64,000 nt of DNA, taken from Devosia limi DSM 17137. GTDB lineage: Bacteria > Pseudomonadota > Alphaproteobacteria > Rhizobiales > Devosiaceae. Shown in pieces: positions 1 to 9,230 of this stretch; the first letter of the stretch is position 1, and every line of letters begins with the position of its first letter. Position numbers and translations under genes: made by a program. The DNA lies in assembly GCF_900128975.1 (NCBI RefSeq), contig NZ_FQVC01000017.1, positions 1 to 64,000 of the forward strand. The letters are read 5' to 3'. The notes beneath the pieces were generated by a model. That model was not told where the DNA came from. It ran no database searches and was given only the letters and a program-made list of their open reading frames with translations.

Positions 1-2
1 TC

Positions 3-323
3 ACCTTGCTGGCCGACATGCCCGAGCTTGGAAAGGTCTCCGCCAAGGTCGCTGCGGCCCTTCTGGGCGTGGCCCCCTATGCGCGCCAGTCCGGCGCTTC
101 CGATCGCAATGGGCGATGCAGTGGCGGCCGAAAGCACCTGCGCGACATCGCCTACATGGCTGTGCTCAGCGCCATCAAGGTCAAGGATCCCGTGCTCGGC
201 AGCTTCTACCAAAGGCTCCGGGCGCGCGGAAAACCCTTCAAGCTCGCCATGATCGCTACCGTCCGCAAACTCATAACAATCCTCAATGCCATCGCCAGAT
301 CTGACCCCGCATTCAATCCATGA
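3..323 (+). CDS. IS110-family transposase, C-terminal fragment (5' end outside window)
   Basis: The frame is open from the window edge, so the N-terminal RuvC-like DEDD domain lies outside or is lost. What remains matches the C-terminal Transposase_20 region of IS110/IS116/IS902 transposases: a GVAPYARQSG block, then YMAVLSA, FYQRLRARGKPFKLA and a closing RKLITILNAIAR helix. These enzymes insert circular intermediates by a serine-dependent C-terminal domain. The usual IS110 order of residues is kept, but the RxGGR and H blocks look slightly altered (CSGGRKHLRDIAY). Whether the full gene is intact cannot be judged here. No terminal inverted repeat was seen downstream, as expected for IS110. 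Confidence 0.8.
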   Translation, partial: TLLADMPELGKVSAKVAAALLGVAPYARQSGASDRNGRCSGGRKHLRDIAYMAVLSAIKVKDPVLGSFYQRLRARGKPFKLAMIATVRKLITILNAIARSDPAFNP

Positions 324-377
324 TGCCCACGGTTGCTTGACCCGAGGGTGCTTGCACAATGGGCCTCTTCCCCACCA

Positions 378-409
378 CGTCATCCCGGCGCCAGCCGGGA
401 TCCAGTTTT
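378..409. repeat. Family B palindromic intergenic repeat
   Basis: A short palindrome of the form TCCCGGCG-nnn-GCCGGGATCCAG lies just upstream of rsmD. Related copies occur at 35512-35542, 35558-35583 and 35778-35807. Such elements are common between genes in Hyphomicrobiales. Confidence 0.6.
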
Positions 410-452
410 CCTGATCGTCCACCCACGGACACGGCATTAGCGGAACCCGACC

Positions 453-1010
453 ATGCGCATCGTCGCCGGCAAATTCCGGGGCAAGGCCCTCAACTCCCCC
501 TCCGACGATTCCATCCGTCCGACCGCCGACCGCGTTCGCGAATCGATGTTCAACATCCTCGCCAGCCGCCTCGGCCCGGTCCTGGATGGCGTGCGCGTGC
601 TCGACCTTTTCGCCGGCACTGGCGCCCTCGGCCTCGAAGCCCTGTCGCGCGGTGCCGCCCATGTCACTTTCGTTGAAATCGGCGCCGAAGGCCGCGGCCT
701 GATCCGCGACCATGTCGAGGCCTTCGGGGCAGGGGGCATTACCAAGCTGCTGCGCCGCGACGCCACCGATCTGGGCACCCCCGGCACCTTCGGTCAGTTC
801 AATCTGGTGTTTCTCGATCCGCCCTATGGCCAGGGCCTGGGCGAAAAGGCCCTGGCGGGCCTGCGCGATGGTGGCTGGCTCGCCCCCGGCGCCACCCTGG
901 TATTCGAGGAAAGCGTCGATGCCGAAGTGGTTGTCCCGCCTGGATTCACGCTGGATGATCGCCGCGAATACGGCGCAGCGGCGGTGTATTTCCTGCGGTT
1001 CGGCGCTTAG
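453..1010 (+). CDS. rsmD: 16S rRNA (guanine(966)-N(2))-methyltransferase RsmD
   Basis: A 185-residue SAM-dependent methyltransferase that makes m2G966 in 16S rRNA of the small ribosomal subunit. It opens with MRIVAGKFRGKAL and IRPTADRVRESMFNIL, which are family signatures. The SAM site VLDLFAGTGALGLEALSRGA lies near residues 49-68, and the catalytic motif DPPY in LVFLDPPYGQGL lies near residue 123. Length matches the family. The gene faces zur across a pair of inverted repeats, so it is probably the last gene of its transcript. Confidence 0.95.
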   Translation: MRIVAGKFRGKALNSPSDDSIRPTADRVRESMFNILASRLGPVLDGVRVLDLFAGTGALGLEALSRGAAHVTFVEIGAEGRGLIRDHVEAFGAGGITKLLRRDATDLGTPGTFGQFNLVFLDPPYGQGLGEKALAGLRDGGWLAPGATLVFEESVDAEVVVPPGFTLDDRREYGAAAVYFLRFGA

Positions 1011-1021
1011 TGGATAACGCA

Positions 1022-1136
1022 GACCCCCACCTGACCTCCCCCTCATAGGGGGAGGAACAGATCGAGCTTGTGCGAGACGTCGCCCCATTCGCCGGGCAGT
1101 GCCTCCCCCTATGAGGGGGAGGTTCGGTGGGGGTTC
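1022..1136. repeat. Family A repeat, inverted pair between rsmD and zur
   Basis: Two copies of the C/G-rich family A palindrome lie head to head, a minus copy at 1022-1058 and a plus copy at 1101-1136. The core is CCTCCCCCTATGAGGGGGAGG followed by a GGTGGGGGTT-type tail. They sit between converging genes and could fold as a bidirectional terminator, although there is no T-run. Confidence 0.7.
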
Positions 1137-1143
1137 TCTCCAC

Positions 1144-1560
1144 CTAAGCCGCCAGCTTCAAGCACTCCGCGCATTTGCCGCGAATTTCCATCGTCGTGCG
1201 CTCGACCTTGAAGCCCTTGGCCCCGGCCCAGTTGCCCAGCCGCTCCTCGATCACCGCATCGGCGAATTCGTCGACCTTGCCGCACCCCTCGCAGATCGCA
1301 AACGCGATCAGCCCCTTGCGGTGGCAATGCTCGTCGGCGCAGGCCACAAAGGCATTCAGGCTCTCCAGCCGGTGCGCCAGTCCGCGCTCCACCAGCTTGT
1401 CCAGCGCCCGATATACCTGCAGCGGCGCCCGCAGCCCGTCCTCGCGCAGCCGGTCGAGAATGTCATAGGCGCTCAGCGGCCCGCTCGAACGGTTGAGCGC
1501 CCCCAGCACCAGGCCCTGATTGCGGGTCAGATCAGCCGGAACTTCATGAACGTGCGCCAT
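1144..1560 (-). CDS. zur: Zinc uptake regulator Zur (Fur family)
   Basis: A 138-residue Fur-family repressor. The N-terminal winged helix (LTRNQGLVLGALNRSSGPLSAYDILDRL, with the recognition helix around APLQVYRALDKLVERG) is followed by a dimerisation domain carrying the structural zinc cysteines CEGCGK and CAEC and a His/Cys sensor segment CADEHCHRKG. Zur represses zinc import when zinc is plentiful. Its 5' end overlaps the znuB 3' end by 17 bp, so it is the last gene of znuC-znuB-zur. A perfect Zur-type palindrome at 3551-3563 implies that it controls its own operon. Confidence 0.93.
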   Translation of the reverse strand: MAHVHEVPADLTRNQGLVLGALNRSSGPLSAYDILDRLREDGLRAPLQVYRALDKLVERGLAHRLESLNAFVACADEHCHRKGLIAFAICEGCGKVDEFADAVIEERLGNWAGAKGFKVERTTMEIRGKCAECLKLAA

Positions 1561-2368
1561 CGGGAGCCTTTCTGCCGTAAAGCCGCGTGACGGGAACCGT
1601 CAGCGACACCAAAAACACTATCAAAGCCATTACCACAATCGAAGGGCCCGATGCGGTGTCCCAGGTGCGCGAGCCGAACAGCCCGCCCACGACCGCCACC
1701 GCGCCCAGCACCGCCGCGACCACCGCCATCTGCTCGGGCGTCGCGCTCAGCCGCCGCGCCGTCGCCGCCGGAATGATCAGCAGCGAGGTGATCAGCAATA
1801 CCCCCACCAGCTTCATCGCAATGGCAATCACCGATGCCATCAGGATCATCAGCACCAGCCGGCTCGCCTCCGGCCGCAGCCCCTCAGCCTCCGCCAGTTC
1901 CGGGCTCACCGTCGAGGCCAGCAGCGGCCGCCAGGCAAAGATCAGGATGGCCAGGATCGCCAGCCCGCCGCCATAGATGATGACGATGTCATCGACCGAA
2001 ACCGCCAGGATATCGCCAAACAGGAACCCCATCAGGTCGATCCGTACGGTGGTCAGGAACCCCACCAGCACCAGCCCCACGGCCAGCGTCGAATGGCTCA
2101 ATATCCCCAGCAGCGCGTCGGTCGATAGTGTCGCCTGCTTCTGCAACACGATCAGCGCCCCCGCCACCAGCGCCGCCACCGCAAACACGCCCAGCGTCAT
2201 GTTCATGGAGAGAATGATCGACAGCGCCACGCCCAGCAGCGCCGAATGCGCCATCGTGTCGCCGAAATAGGCCATCCGCCGCCACACCACAAAGCACCCC
2301 AGCGGCCCCGTCACCAGCGCCAGCCCAATGCCCGCAATCAGCGCCCGCGAAAAGAAATCACCGAACAT
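1544..2368 (-). CDS. znuB: Zinc ABC transporter permease ZnuB
   Basis: A 274-residue inner-membrane permease of the ABC-3 family with about eight hydrophobic segments. It starts MFGDFFSRALIAGIGLALVTGPLGCFVVWRRMAYFGDTMAHSALLG, which carries the ABC-3 signature, and keeps the ISLTVPVTRLYG-like end. It would form the zinc channel with ATPase ZnuC and the binding protein ZnuA. Three palindromic repeats lie between it and the upstream znuC. Confidence 0.93.
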   Translation of the reverse strand: MFGDFFSRALIAGIGLALVTGPLGCFVVWRRMAYFGDTMAHSALLGVALSIILSMNMTLGVFAVAALVAGALIVLQKQATLSTDALLGILSHSTLAVGLVLVGFLTTVRIDLMGFLFGDILAVSVDDIVIIYGGGLAILAILIFAWRPLLASTVSPELAEAEGLRPEASRLVLMILMASVIAIAMKLVGVLLITSLLIIPAATARRLSATPEQMAVVAAVLGAVAVVGGLFGSRTWDTASGPSIVVMALIVFLVSLTVPVTRLYGRKAPDGARS

Positions 2369-2415
2369 TATTCTGCTCCTGCCACGTGGCCCCAGATGAC
2401 CGAGCGCCCCGATCC

Positions 2416-2614
2416 ACTCCCTCCCCCTTGAGGGGAGGGCCGGGGTGGGGGTGCTGAGGCATAGACAAAACTCTGCGTTCCTGGAAACCGCAGCACCCCC
2501 ACCCTATCCCTCCCCTCAAGGGGGAGGGGACGGATCGAGGCATGCGCACTTTCGTTCGCGAGCCACTGGCCCGAAGCCCCGCCCCCTTGAGGGGAGGGGC
2601 CGGGGGAGGGGGTC
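2416..2614. repeat. Family A repeat triad (+/-/+) between znuC and znuB
   Basis: Three family A copies stand in a row: plus at 2416-2457, minus at 2489-2530 and plus at 2577-2614, with spacers of 31 and 46 bp. Each has the core CCCTCCCC(C)TTGAGGGGAGGG and a GGGGTGGGGGTGCTG-like tail. The arrangement is the same as the triad inside cobN at 12048-12614, but here no gene lies between the first two copies. The triad separates two genes of one operon. Confidence 0.75.
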
Positions 2615-2635
2615 TTGCGCTTCATCACCAAAATC

Positions 2636-3442
2636 TCACCCATGCCGATGCCCCTCATGCCGATGCCCCTCATGGCTATGTGCCTCGCCATCCGGCACCA
2701 CGCAGCCATCCTCATGATGCTCATGGTCATGGTGATGCTGGTAAATCGCCAGGGATCCCGCCGCCCGCTCACCGAACAGCCGCAGATATTCGGGGCTCCG
2801 CTTCACCGCCGCGGGCGTCCCCCGGCAGCACACATGCCCATTGAGGCAGATCACCGTATCGGTCTCGGCCATCACCACATGCAGATCGTGCGAGATCATC
2901 AGGATCCCGCTCTGCGTCGTATCGCGGATCTGCCGCACCAATTCGTACAGCGCCACTTCGCCGGAAAAATCCACGCCCTGCACCGGCTCGTCCAGCACCA
3001 AGAGGTCCGGCTTGCGGATCGTCGCCCGGGCAAACAGCACCCGCTGAAATTCCCCGCCCGATAGTTCCTGCACCGCCGCATGCAGCAGGCGCCGCGCGCC
3101 CACCGCTTCCAGCGCCGCGTCGATTTCGCTCCGGCTGAAGCGCCCGGTCAGCGTCATCAGCCGCTCCACCGTCAGTGGCAGTGTCCAGTCAATGCTCAGC
3201 TTTTGCGGCACATAGCCGATTTTAAGCCCCGGCTGGCGCGTCACTGTGCCAGTTGTCGGCTTGAGCACCCCGGTCGCCATCTTCGCCGTGGTCGACTTTC
3301 CCGAGCCGTTCGGTCCGATCAGCGTCACGATTTCGCCGCGCGCAATCGTCAGGTCCACCCCACTCACCAGCGTCCGCCCGCCCTGGCTCACGCCCGCGTT
3401 CTTCAGGGTTATCAAATTCTCTTTCGGTGCCAGGGCATCCAT
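2636..3442 (-). CDS. znuC: Zinc ABC transporter ATP-binding protein ZnuC
   Basis: A 268-residue ABC ATPase with Walker A GPNGSGKST, signature ELSGGEFQRV and Walker B LLVLDEPVQGVD. The C-terminus is a His-rich tail (HHHDHEHHED, then repeated HSHEGHRHEGHRHG), typical of zinc ABC ATPases and probably a metal buffer. The start is placed at the ATG at 3442, with GGAG upstream. The frame stays open to 3595, but that extension only translates the family A repeat at 3461-3503 and the promoter, so it is not used. First gene of znuC-znuB-zur. Confidence 0.92.
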   Translation of the reverse strand: MDALAPKENLITLKNAGVSQGGRTLVSGVDLTIARGEIVTLIGPNGSGKSTTAKMATGVLKPTTGTVTRQPGLKIGYVPQKLSIDWTLPLTVERLMTLTGRFSRSEIDAALEAVGARRLLHAAVQELSGGEFQRVLFARATIRKPDLLVLDEPVQGVDFSGEVALYELVRQIRDTTQSGILMISHDLHVVMAETDTVICLNGHVCCRGTPAAVKRSPEYLRLFGERAAGSLAIYQHHHDHEHHEDGCVVPDGEAHSHEGHRHEGHRHG

Positions 3443-3460
3443 AAATCTATCGGCTCCATC

Positions 3461-3503
3461 GCTCCCTCCCCCTACGTGGGGGAGGGCCGGGGTGGGGGGG
3501 GAA
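3461..3503. repeat. Family A repeat upstream of znuC
   Basis: One plus-oriented family A copy with the variant core CCTCCCCCTACGTGGGGGAGG lies in the znuC leader. It contains no stop codon in the znuC frame, so it falsely lengthens that frame upstream. Confidence 0.65.
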
Positions 3504-3550
3504 GGGTTCGCAAGAAAAGTGGCGCCAGTCCCCTTGACTGCTTTCAATAC

Positions 3551-3588
3551 GTTATAGCATAACACTGCCGCAAGCGTAATAACATAAC
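3551..3588. promoter_or_regulatory. Divergent znuC/znuA promoter with Zur operator
   Basis: A perfect 13-bp palindrome GTTATAGCATAAC (3551-3563) is followed by a second imperfect site GTAATAACATAAC (3576-3588). They match the alphaproteobacterial Zur box pattern GTTAT-n3-ATAAC and lie in the AT-richer gap between the divergent znuC and znuA. Two sites one and a half to two turns apart would allow two Zur dimers to close both promoters. Confidence 0.8.
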
Positions 3589-3628
3589 ATATCACGCTCC
3601 CCTATACGCACATCAAGAGGCTCCGCCG

Positions 3629-4585
3629 ATGAAACTGCTCGCCCCGCTTGTCCTGCTGTCCACGGCTCTGCTCACCAATGCGGCGCTTGCTGGCCCATCG
3701 GTCGTCGCCTCGATCAAGCCGGTGCATTCGCTGGTTTCCGCGGTCATGGCCGGCATCGCCGAGCCCACGCTCATCGTCAAGGGTGCCGCCTCGCCCCATA
3801 CCTATGCCCTGCGCCCCTCCGATGCCGGCGCGCTCGAAAGCGCCGATATCGTGTTTTGGACCGGCCATGGCATGGAGCTGTTCCTCGCCGATGCGCTGGA
3901 AACCCTCGCCACCCAGGCCAAGGTCATCGAACTGGCCGATGCCCCCGGCATCACCCTGCTGCCGGTCCGCGAAGGCGGCGCTTTCGAAGCCCACTCCCAT
4001 GAGGGCGAAGGCGAGGACCATGATCATGCCCATGACGGCGAAGATCACGCCGATCACGCTCACGAGGGGGAAGGCGGCGATATGCACTTCTGGCTCGATC
4101 CCGACAATGCCGCGCTGATGGTCACCCAGATCGAGCAGACCTTGGTCGCCGTCGATCCCGACAATGCCGCCGCCTACACCGCCAACGCCGCCGCCGAAAT
4201 CGCCCGCCTCGCGGCTCTCGCCACCGAGCTGGAAACCACGCTCGACCCGGTCAAGGACAAGCCCTTTGTCGTTTTCCACGACGCCTATCAGTATTTCGAG
4301 TCCCGCTTCGGCCTGACCCTGGCCGGCTCGGTCACCGTCACGCCCGACGTCATGCCCGGCGCCCAGCGCATTGGTGAGCTCAAGGCCAAGGTCGCCGAGC
4401 TCGGCGCGACCTGCGTCTTCGCCGAACCCAATTTCGAACCCACCATTATCGCCGCCATCACCGAAGGCAGCGCCGCCAAATCCGGCACCCTCGACCCCGA
4501 AGGCGGCGCCCTCGCCGAAGGCCCCGACCTCTACCCAAACCTCCTCCGCGGCCTCGCCAAGTCCCTGGTCGACTGTCTGGAATAA
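3629..4585 (+). CDS. znuA: Zinc ABC transporter substrate-binding protein ZnuA
   Basis: A 318-residue periplasmic cluster A-I binding protein. Signal peptide MKLLAPLVLLSTALLTNAALA is followed by VVASIKPVHSLVSAVM and SPHTYALRPSDA, which supply two of the zinc-binding histidines. HFWLDPDN supplies the third, and the usual C-terminal ligand position is near DLYPNLLRG. A long His/Asp/Glu-rich loop (HSHEGEGEDHDHAHDGEDHADHAHEGEG, about residues 121-150) is the family's zinc-catching loop. Divergent from znuC, under the same Zur operator. Confidence 0.95.
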   Translation: MKLLAPLVLLSTALLTNAALAGPSVVASIKPVHSLVSAVMAGIAEPTLIVKGAASPHTYALRPSDAGALESADIVFWTGHGMELFLADALETLATQAKVIELADAPGITLLPVREGGAFEAHSHEGEGEDHDHAHDGEDHADHAHEGEGGDMHFWLDPDNAALMVTQIEQTLVAVDPDNAAAYTANAAAEIARLAALATELETTLDPVKDKPFVVFHDAYQYFESRFGLTLAGSVTVTPDVMPGAQRIGELKAKVAELGATCVFAEPNFEPTIIAAITEGSAAKSGTLDPEGGALAEGPDLYPNLLRGLAKSLVDCLE

Positions 4586-4652
4586 GGGCAGGGGGGCTCT
4601 GCCTTCCCTAGGGCCTCTTGCCTGCCTAGACGTAGGTTTCACCTTCTTCCTT

Positions 4653-4692
4653 CTCCCTCCCCCTCGTGGGGAGGGCCGGGGTGGGGGGCTAG
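4653..4692. repeat. Family A repeat downstream of znuA
   Basis: A plus copy with a shortened core CCCTCCCCCTCGTGGGGAGGG and a GGGGTGGGGGGC tail, in the 443-bp gap between znuA and aztD. Confidence 0.65.
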
Positions 4693-4764
4693 GCTGGGCA
4701 GAGAGCCCATAGTCGGGACGGTAGAACCTCCTCTGCCCTCGCTCAATCCCACTCCCCCCACCGC

Positions 4765-4929
4765 GCTGCCCGCGGGCTTGACCCGCGGGCCACTCTCCCC
4801 CGGAACGACATCGCGGCTCTCGCTGAGACCCGCGGATCAAGCCCGCGGGCAGCCCGGTGGACGACAACGCAGACAGTGGCCCCCACGGCCACCCACCAAT
4901 CGTCACCCTCGGGCTCGACCCGAGGGCCC
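4765..4929. repeat. Family C repeats in the znuA-aztD gap
   Basis: Three palindromes built on GCCCGCGGGCTTGACCCGCGG lie at 4765-4791 and 4827-4857 (inverted to the first), with a diverged one at 4904-4929 (CCCTCGGGCTCGACCCGAGGG). The same family recurs as an inverted pair at 35256-35354. With the family A copy at 4653 they account for most of this gap. No gene was found in it. Confidence 0.6.
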
Positions 4930-4997
4930 ATCATCCATCCACCCCACGGCCAACTGCCGTGGGCACCGCCCCCCGCTACCCAAATTTCCCCTCGCAC

Positions 4998-5010
4998 GTA
5001 ATGTGCTAAC
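4998..5010. promoter_or_regulatory. Possible weak Zur box upstream of aztD
   Basis: GTAATGTGCTAAC keeps the outer GTnAT and TAAC half-site bases of the clear Zur box at 3551, but the centre differs (8 of 13 positions match). It lies about 20 bp before the aztD start. The zinc role of the next gene makes it plausible, but it is weak. Confidence 0.35.
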
Positions 5011-5028
5011 ATACCCGGAGCCTGTCTC

Positions 5029-6216
5029 ATGTCCCGCCGCCTCCTCCCGCTTCTGGCCACTACCGCCCTGATGTCCACCCCCGTTTTTGCCGATGAGCTC
5101 ACCGCCTGGCGCCTGTTCGTCGCCGATCACGCCGCTCCTCAGGTCACCGCGCTCGATCTCGCCAGCGGCGACACCCTCGCCACTTTCCCCCTGGCCAGCC
5201 CCGGCGTCCTCTACAAAACCCATAGCGGTGAAGCCGTCTATGTCGTGCAGGGCGCCGGCAACCAGGTCTCGGCCATCGCCTCCGGCATCGCCATCGATGA
5301 CCATGGCGATCACGGCGATATCGCTGTCTCCGCTCCCAAACTGATCGATGCCACCGTCCCCGGCACCAAGCCCGTCCATTTCGTCGAGCACAATGGCAAG
5401 ATCGCCCTGTTCTTTGACGGCGAGGGCAAGACCCGCCTGCTCAGCGAACACGCCTGGATCGACGATGCCAATGCCGCCACCACCGAGTTTGACAGCGGCG
5501 CACCCCATCACGGCGTCGCCGTGCCCTGGGGCGATTACACCATCGTCTCCGTGCCCAATCCCGAAGACCCCACCAAGCTCCCCATCGGCGTCAAAGTGCT
5601 CGATGCTGCCGGTGCCCCGGTCGGCGATCTCCACGCCTGCGCCGACCTTCATGGTGAAGCCTCGTCCGGCAATGTCCTGGCCATTGCCTGCGCCGAGGGC
5701 CTCCTGATCGTCACCGGTTCCGGCGAGCCCCAGATCGATCTACTGCCCTATACCGGCCTGCCAGAAGGCAAGTCGACCACGCTGATCGGCGGCACCGGCT
5801 TTCAGTATTTCCTCGGCAATTATGGTGCCGACAAGCTGGTGATCATCGATCCCGCCGAAGCCGCCCCGTTCCGGCTGGTCGAACTGCCCACCCGCCGCGT
5901 CCACTTCGTCACCGATCCGCAGCGGCCGAAATTCGCTTACATCTTCACCGAGGATGGCAAGCTCAACCAGCTCAACATCATCTCGGGCGAACTCTCCAAG
6001 TCGGTCTCGGTCACCGAGCCTTATTCCATGGATGGCGAATGGAGCCTGCCGCGCCCGCGCATTGCCGTCGCCGGTGACGTCGTCGCTGTCACCGATCCCA
6101 ATGCCAGCACAATTCACCTGATCGATATCGCCACCTTCACCCAGTCCGGCGAACTGCCGCTCGCCGGCGCCCCCTACAACATCGTCGCCATCGGCGGCTC
6201 CGGCAGCACCCACTAA
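5029..6216 (+). CDS. aztD: Zinc metallochaperone AztD
   Basis: A 395-residue exported protein, with signal peptide [21 protein letters not shown] and then [27 protein letters not shown]. The rest is a series of blade-like strands that fits the beta-propeller fold of AztD. In Paracoccus, AztD is a periplasmic chaperone that hands zinc to the ABC binding protein AztC. A His/Asp motif [11 protein letters not shown] near residue 90 and [12 protein letters not shown] near residue 162 are likely metal sites. It follows znuA and precedes a CobW-type zinc GTPase, which supports the zinc role. Confidence 0.85.
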   Translation: MSRRLLPLLATTALMSTPVFADELTAWRLFVADHAAPQVTALDLASGDTLATFPLASPGVLYKTHSGEAVYVVQGAGNQVSAIASGIAIDDHGDHGDIAVSAPKLIDATVPGTKPVHFVEHNGKIALFFDGEGKTRLLSEHAWIDDANAATTEFDSGAPHHGVAVPWGDYTIVSVPNPEDPTKLPIGVKVLDAAGAPVGDLHACADLHGEASSGNVLAIACAEGLLIVTGSGEPQIDLLPYTGLPEGKSTTLIGGTGFQYFLGNYGADKLVIIDPAEAAPFRLVELPTRRVHFVTDPQRPKFAYIFTEDGKLNQLNIISGELSKSVSVTEPYSMDGEWSLPRPRIAVAGDVVAVTDPNASTIHLIDIATFTQSGELPLAGAPYNIVAIGGSGSTH

Positions 6217-6233
6217 CGCAACAGCTCGCCCAG

Positions 6234-6306
6234 TCGTCCTCCCCCTTGCAGGGGGGCTCGCAGTCGTCGCCCTCCCCCTCAGGGGGAGGGATCAAGGGTG
6301 GGGGTC
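6234..6306. repeat. Family A repeats upstream of the zigA-like gene
   Basis: A short palindrome (CCTCCCCCTTGCAGGGGGG, about 6237-6256) is followed by a full plus copy at about 6268-6306 (CCCTCCCCCTCAGGGGGAGGG and a GGGTGGGGGTCTC tail). Both lie between aztD and the next start. Confidence 0.65.
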
Positions 6307-6344
6307 TCAGACCGGCCCCCGCCCCCCAACTTCCCGAGGTGCCC

Positions 6345-7533
<1,189 letters not shown>

Positions 7534-7541
<8 letters not shown>

Positions 7542-7890
7542 GCGGTCCCTTGAAGATGAAGAACGCCCCGCCAAAGATCAGCGCAAAGCCGATGCCATGG
7601 TTCAGCGTCAGCTTCTCGCCCAGGAAAAACACCGCGAACAGGGCGAACACGCTGAGCGAGATCACCTCCTGGATGGTCTTGAGCTCGGCCGCGCTATAGG
7701 CGCCATAGCCGATGCGGTTGGCGGGCACCGCCAGCCAATACTCGAAAAACGCGATGCCCCAGCTGGTCATCACCGCCACCCACAGCGCCATATGCGGGAA
7801 TTTCAGGTGCCCATACCAGGCGAAGGTCATGAACACATTGGAGGCGATCAGCAGCGCTATCGGCGCCAGCGTTGCAAAGTTGAGGCCCAT
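7534..7890 (-). CDS. DMT-superfamily DUF486 membrane protein
   Basis: A 118-residue protein with four membrane segments, starting [31 protein letters not shown]. The block [19 protein letters not shown] and the end [18 protein letters not shown] are characteristic of the DUF486/DMT_2 family of small inner-membrane proteins related to drug/metabolite transporters. The substrate is not known. It converges on the zigA-like gene with an 8-bp overlap and lies upstream of, and opposite to, the cobalamin riboswitch. Confidence 0.88.
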
Positions 7891-8029
7891 AACTCACCCG
7901 GGGCAGAATCAACGCCGGAGCGGCGCCGCCATTCATCTCTCTGCGCCCCGATCCCCGCAAGAGCGCCATTGTCCGCGGGCTTGCTGTGTCATCGGCGTTG
8001 ACCCCATGGCCCACCCGTGTCAAACCCAA

Positions 8030-8225
8030 GCTGTGTTGGTTCCTTGCGCTCGTCGGGCAAGAGGATCAAAAGGGAACACGGTGCGGATTACCCATCAGGG
8101 GCCAAAACCGGGACTGCCCCCGCAACTGTAAGCGGCAAGCTTTCGCCACACGCCACTGATCCCCACGGGATCGGGAAGGCGGCGCAAGCGCTCAAGATGC
8201 CGCCAGTCAGGAGACCTGCCAGCAC
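8030..8225 (+). ncRNA. Cobalamin (adenosylcobalamin) riboswitch
   Basis: All the hallmarks are in order: the start GGTTCC near 8038, the core GCGGATTACCCATCAGGG-like stretch with GGGACTGCCCCCGCAACTGTAAGCGG (about 8110-8136), GCCACTG at 8152-8158, the GGGAAGGCGG at 8172-8181, and the B12 box GCCAGTCAGGAGACCTGCC ending at 8220. It ends about 50 bp before cbtB. When bound to the coenzyme, it would shut off the cobalt import and cobalamin genes that follow. Confidence 0.95.
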
Positions 8226-8274
8226 GAAGGGGCATTTGCCCGAACGTTTACGTGCACACGGAGGGTGTCGTCAC

Positions 8275-8457
8275 ATGAATACCTCGGTCCAGACTGCCGG
8301 TACCACCGGCCTTACCGTCTCTCAGCGGCTCATTGCCGGCTCCATCGCCCTGCTGCTCGGGCTGACCCTGCTGGTCGGCACCGGCTTTGCCGGCGATTTC
8401 CGCCTGCATAACGGCGCGCACGATACCCGTCACGCCATGGGCTTCCCCTGCCACTAG
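8275..8457 (+). CDS. cbtB: CbtB, small subunit of predicted cobalt transporter
   Basis: A 60-residue protein with one membrane helix (IAGSIALLLGLTLLVGTGFAG) and the C-terminal metal-binding signature HNGAHDTRHAMGFPCH, which defines CbtB. The start at 8275 follows GGAGG. CbtAB is a B12-riboswitch-linked cobalt import system predicted from genome context. Here it is the first gene after the riboswitch and precedes cbtA by 23 bp. Confidence 0.93.
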   Translation: MNTSVQTAGTTGLTVSQRLIAGSIALLLGLTLLVGTGFAGDFRLHNGAHDTRHAMGFPCH

Positions 8458-8480
8458 GCAGCGTCGAGAGAGACACTGAC

Positions 8481-9230
8481 ATGTTCCGCAATCTGTTTCT
8501 TGCTGCGCTGGTCGCAGCGCTTTGTGCTGGCCTGGTCACTTCCGCCTTCCAGGCCTGGCGGGTAACCCCATTGATCTTTGCCGCCGAAGCCTTCGAGGGC
8601 GGCGGCGAAGCCGTCCACACCCATGAAGCAGCCACGCCCGCACCCGGCCAGGATGCCGCCACCACGATGCCTGCCCACGATCACGGCGAGGAAGAGTGGA
8701 TGCCGCAGGACGGGTTCGAGCGCACGGCCTTTACACTCTTCTCCAACATCCTCGCGGCCGCTGGTTACGCACTGATCATCGGCGCCGTGTCGGTCCTTTT
8801 TGCCCTGCCCATCACCTTTGCCAATGGCATTCTCTGGGGCCTCGGCGGCTTTGCCGCCTTCACCCTGGCGCCGGCGCTTGGCCTGCCCCCTGGCATGCCC
8901 GGCATGCCGGTGGCCGATACGTTGGCGCGTCAGGTCTGGTGGTTCGGCGCCGCCCTTTCCACAGGCGCAGCCCTGGTCCTGGTCGCCAAGGTGCGGGCCC
9001 CCTGGGCGCTCGCCGTCGCCGTCGCGCTGGTGCTGCTGCCCCAGCTCATTGCCGCCCCGCAGGCGCCGGACGACCCCACCGGCGTGCCGCCCCGCATGAC
9101 CGCCGAGTTCGTCGCCGCCGTGATCTATAACGGTGCCCTTTTCTGGGTCGTGCTCGGCCTTGCTTTCGGTCGCATGGCCGATCACCTTGCCGCCCGTTCG
9201 GCGGCCGTCCCCAATGGAGCCCGAGCATGA
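8481..9230 (+). CDS. cbtA: CbtA, membrane subunit of predicted cobalt transporter
   Basis: A 249-residue membrane protein with about five helices. It opens MFRNLFLAALVAALCAGLVTSAFQAWRVTPLIFAAE, the CbtA signature, and has a His-containing loop (AHDHGEEEWMPQDGFERTAFT). It pairs with CbtB in predicted cobalt uptake that feeds cobalamin synthesis. The 3' end overlaps cobW by 4 bp (ATGA), so the two are translationally coupled. Confidence 0.92.
   Translation: MFRNLFLAALVAALCAGLVTSAFQAWRVTPLIFAAEAFEGGGEAVHTHEAATPAPGQDAATTMPAHDHGEEEWMPQDGFERTAFTLFSNILAAAGYALIIGAVSVLFALPITFANGILWGLGGFAAFTLAPALGLPPGMPGMPVADTLARQVWWFGAALSTGAALVLVAKVRAPWALAVAVALVLLPQLIAAPQAPDDPTGVPPRMTAEFVAAVIYNGALFWVVLGLAFGRMADHLAARSAAVPNGARA

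Noticed and set aside
3443-3595. N-terminal extension of ZnuC up to 3595
   Set aside because: The added residues only translate the Zur promoter region and a family A repeat. A good ATG with a GGAG site at 3442 fits the family.
6246-6344. N-terminal extension of the zigA-like GTPase
   Set aside because: The extension is the stop-free translation of repeat copies ([13 protein letters not shown]). The ATG at 6345 with GAGG gives the normal CobW N-terminus.
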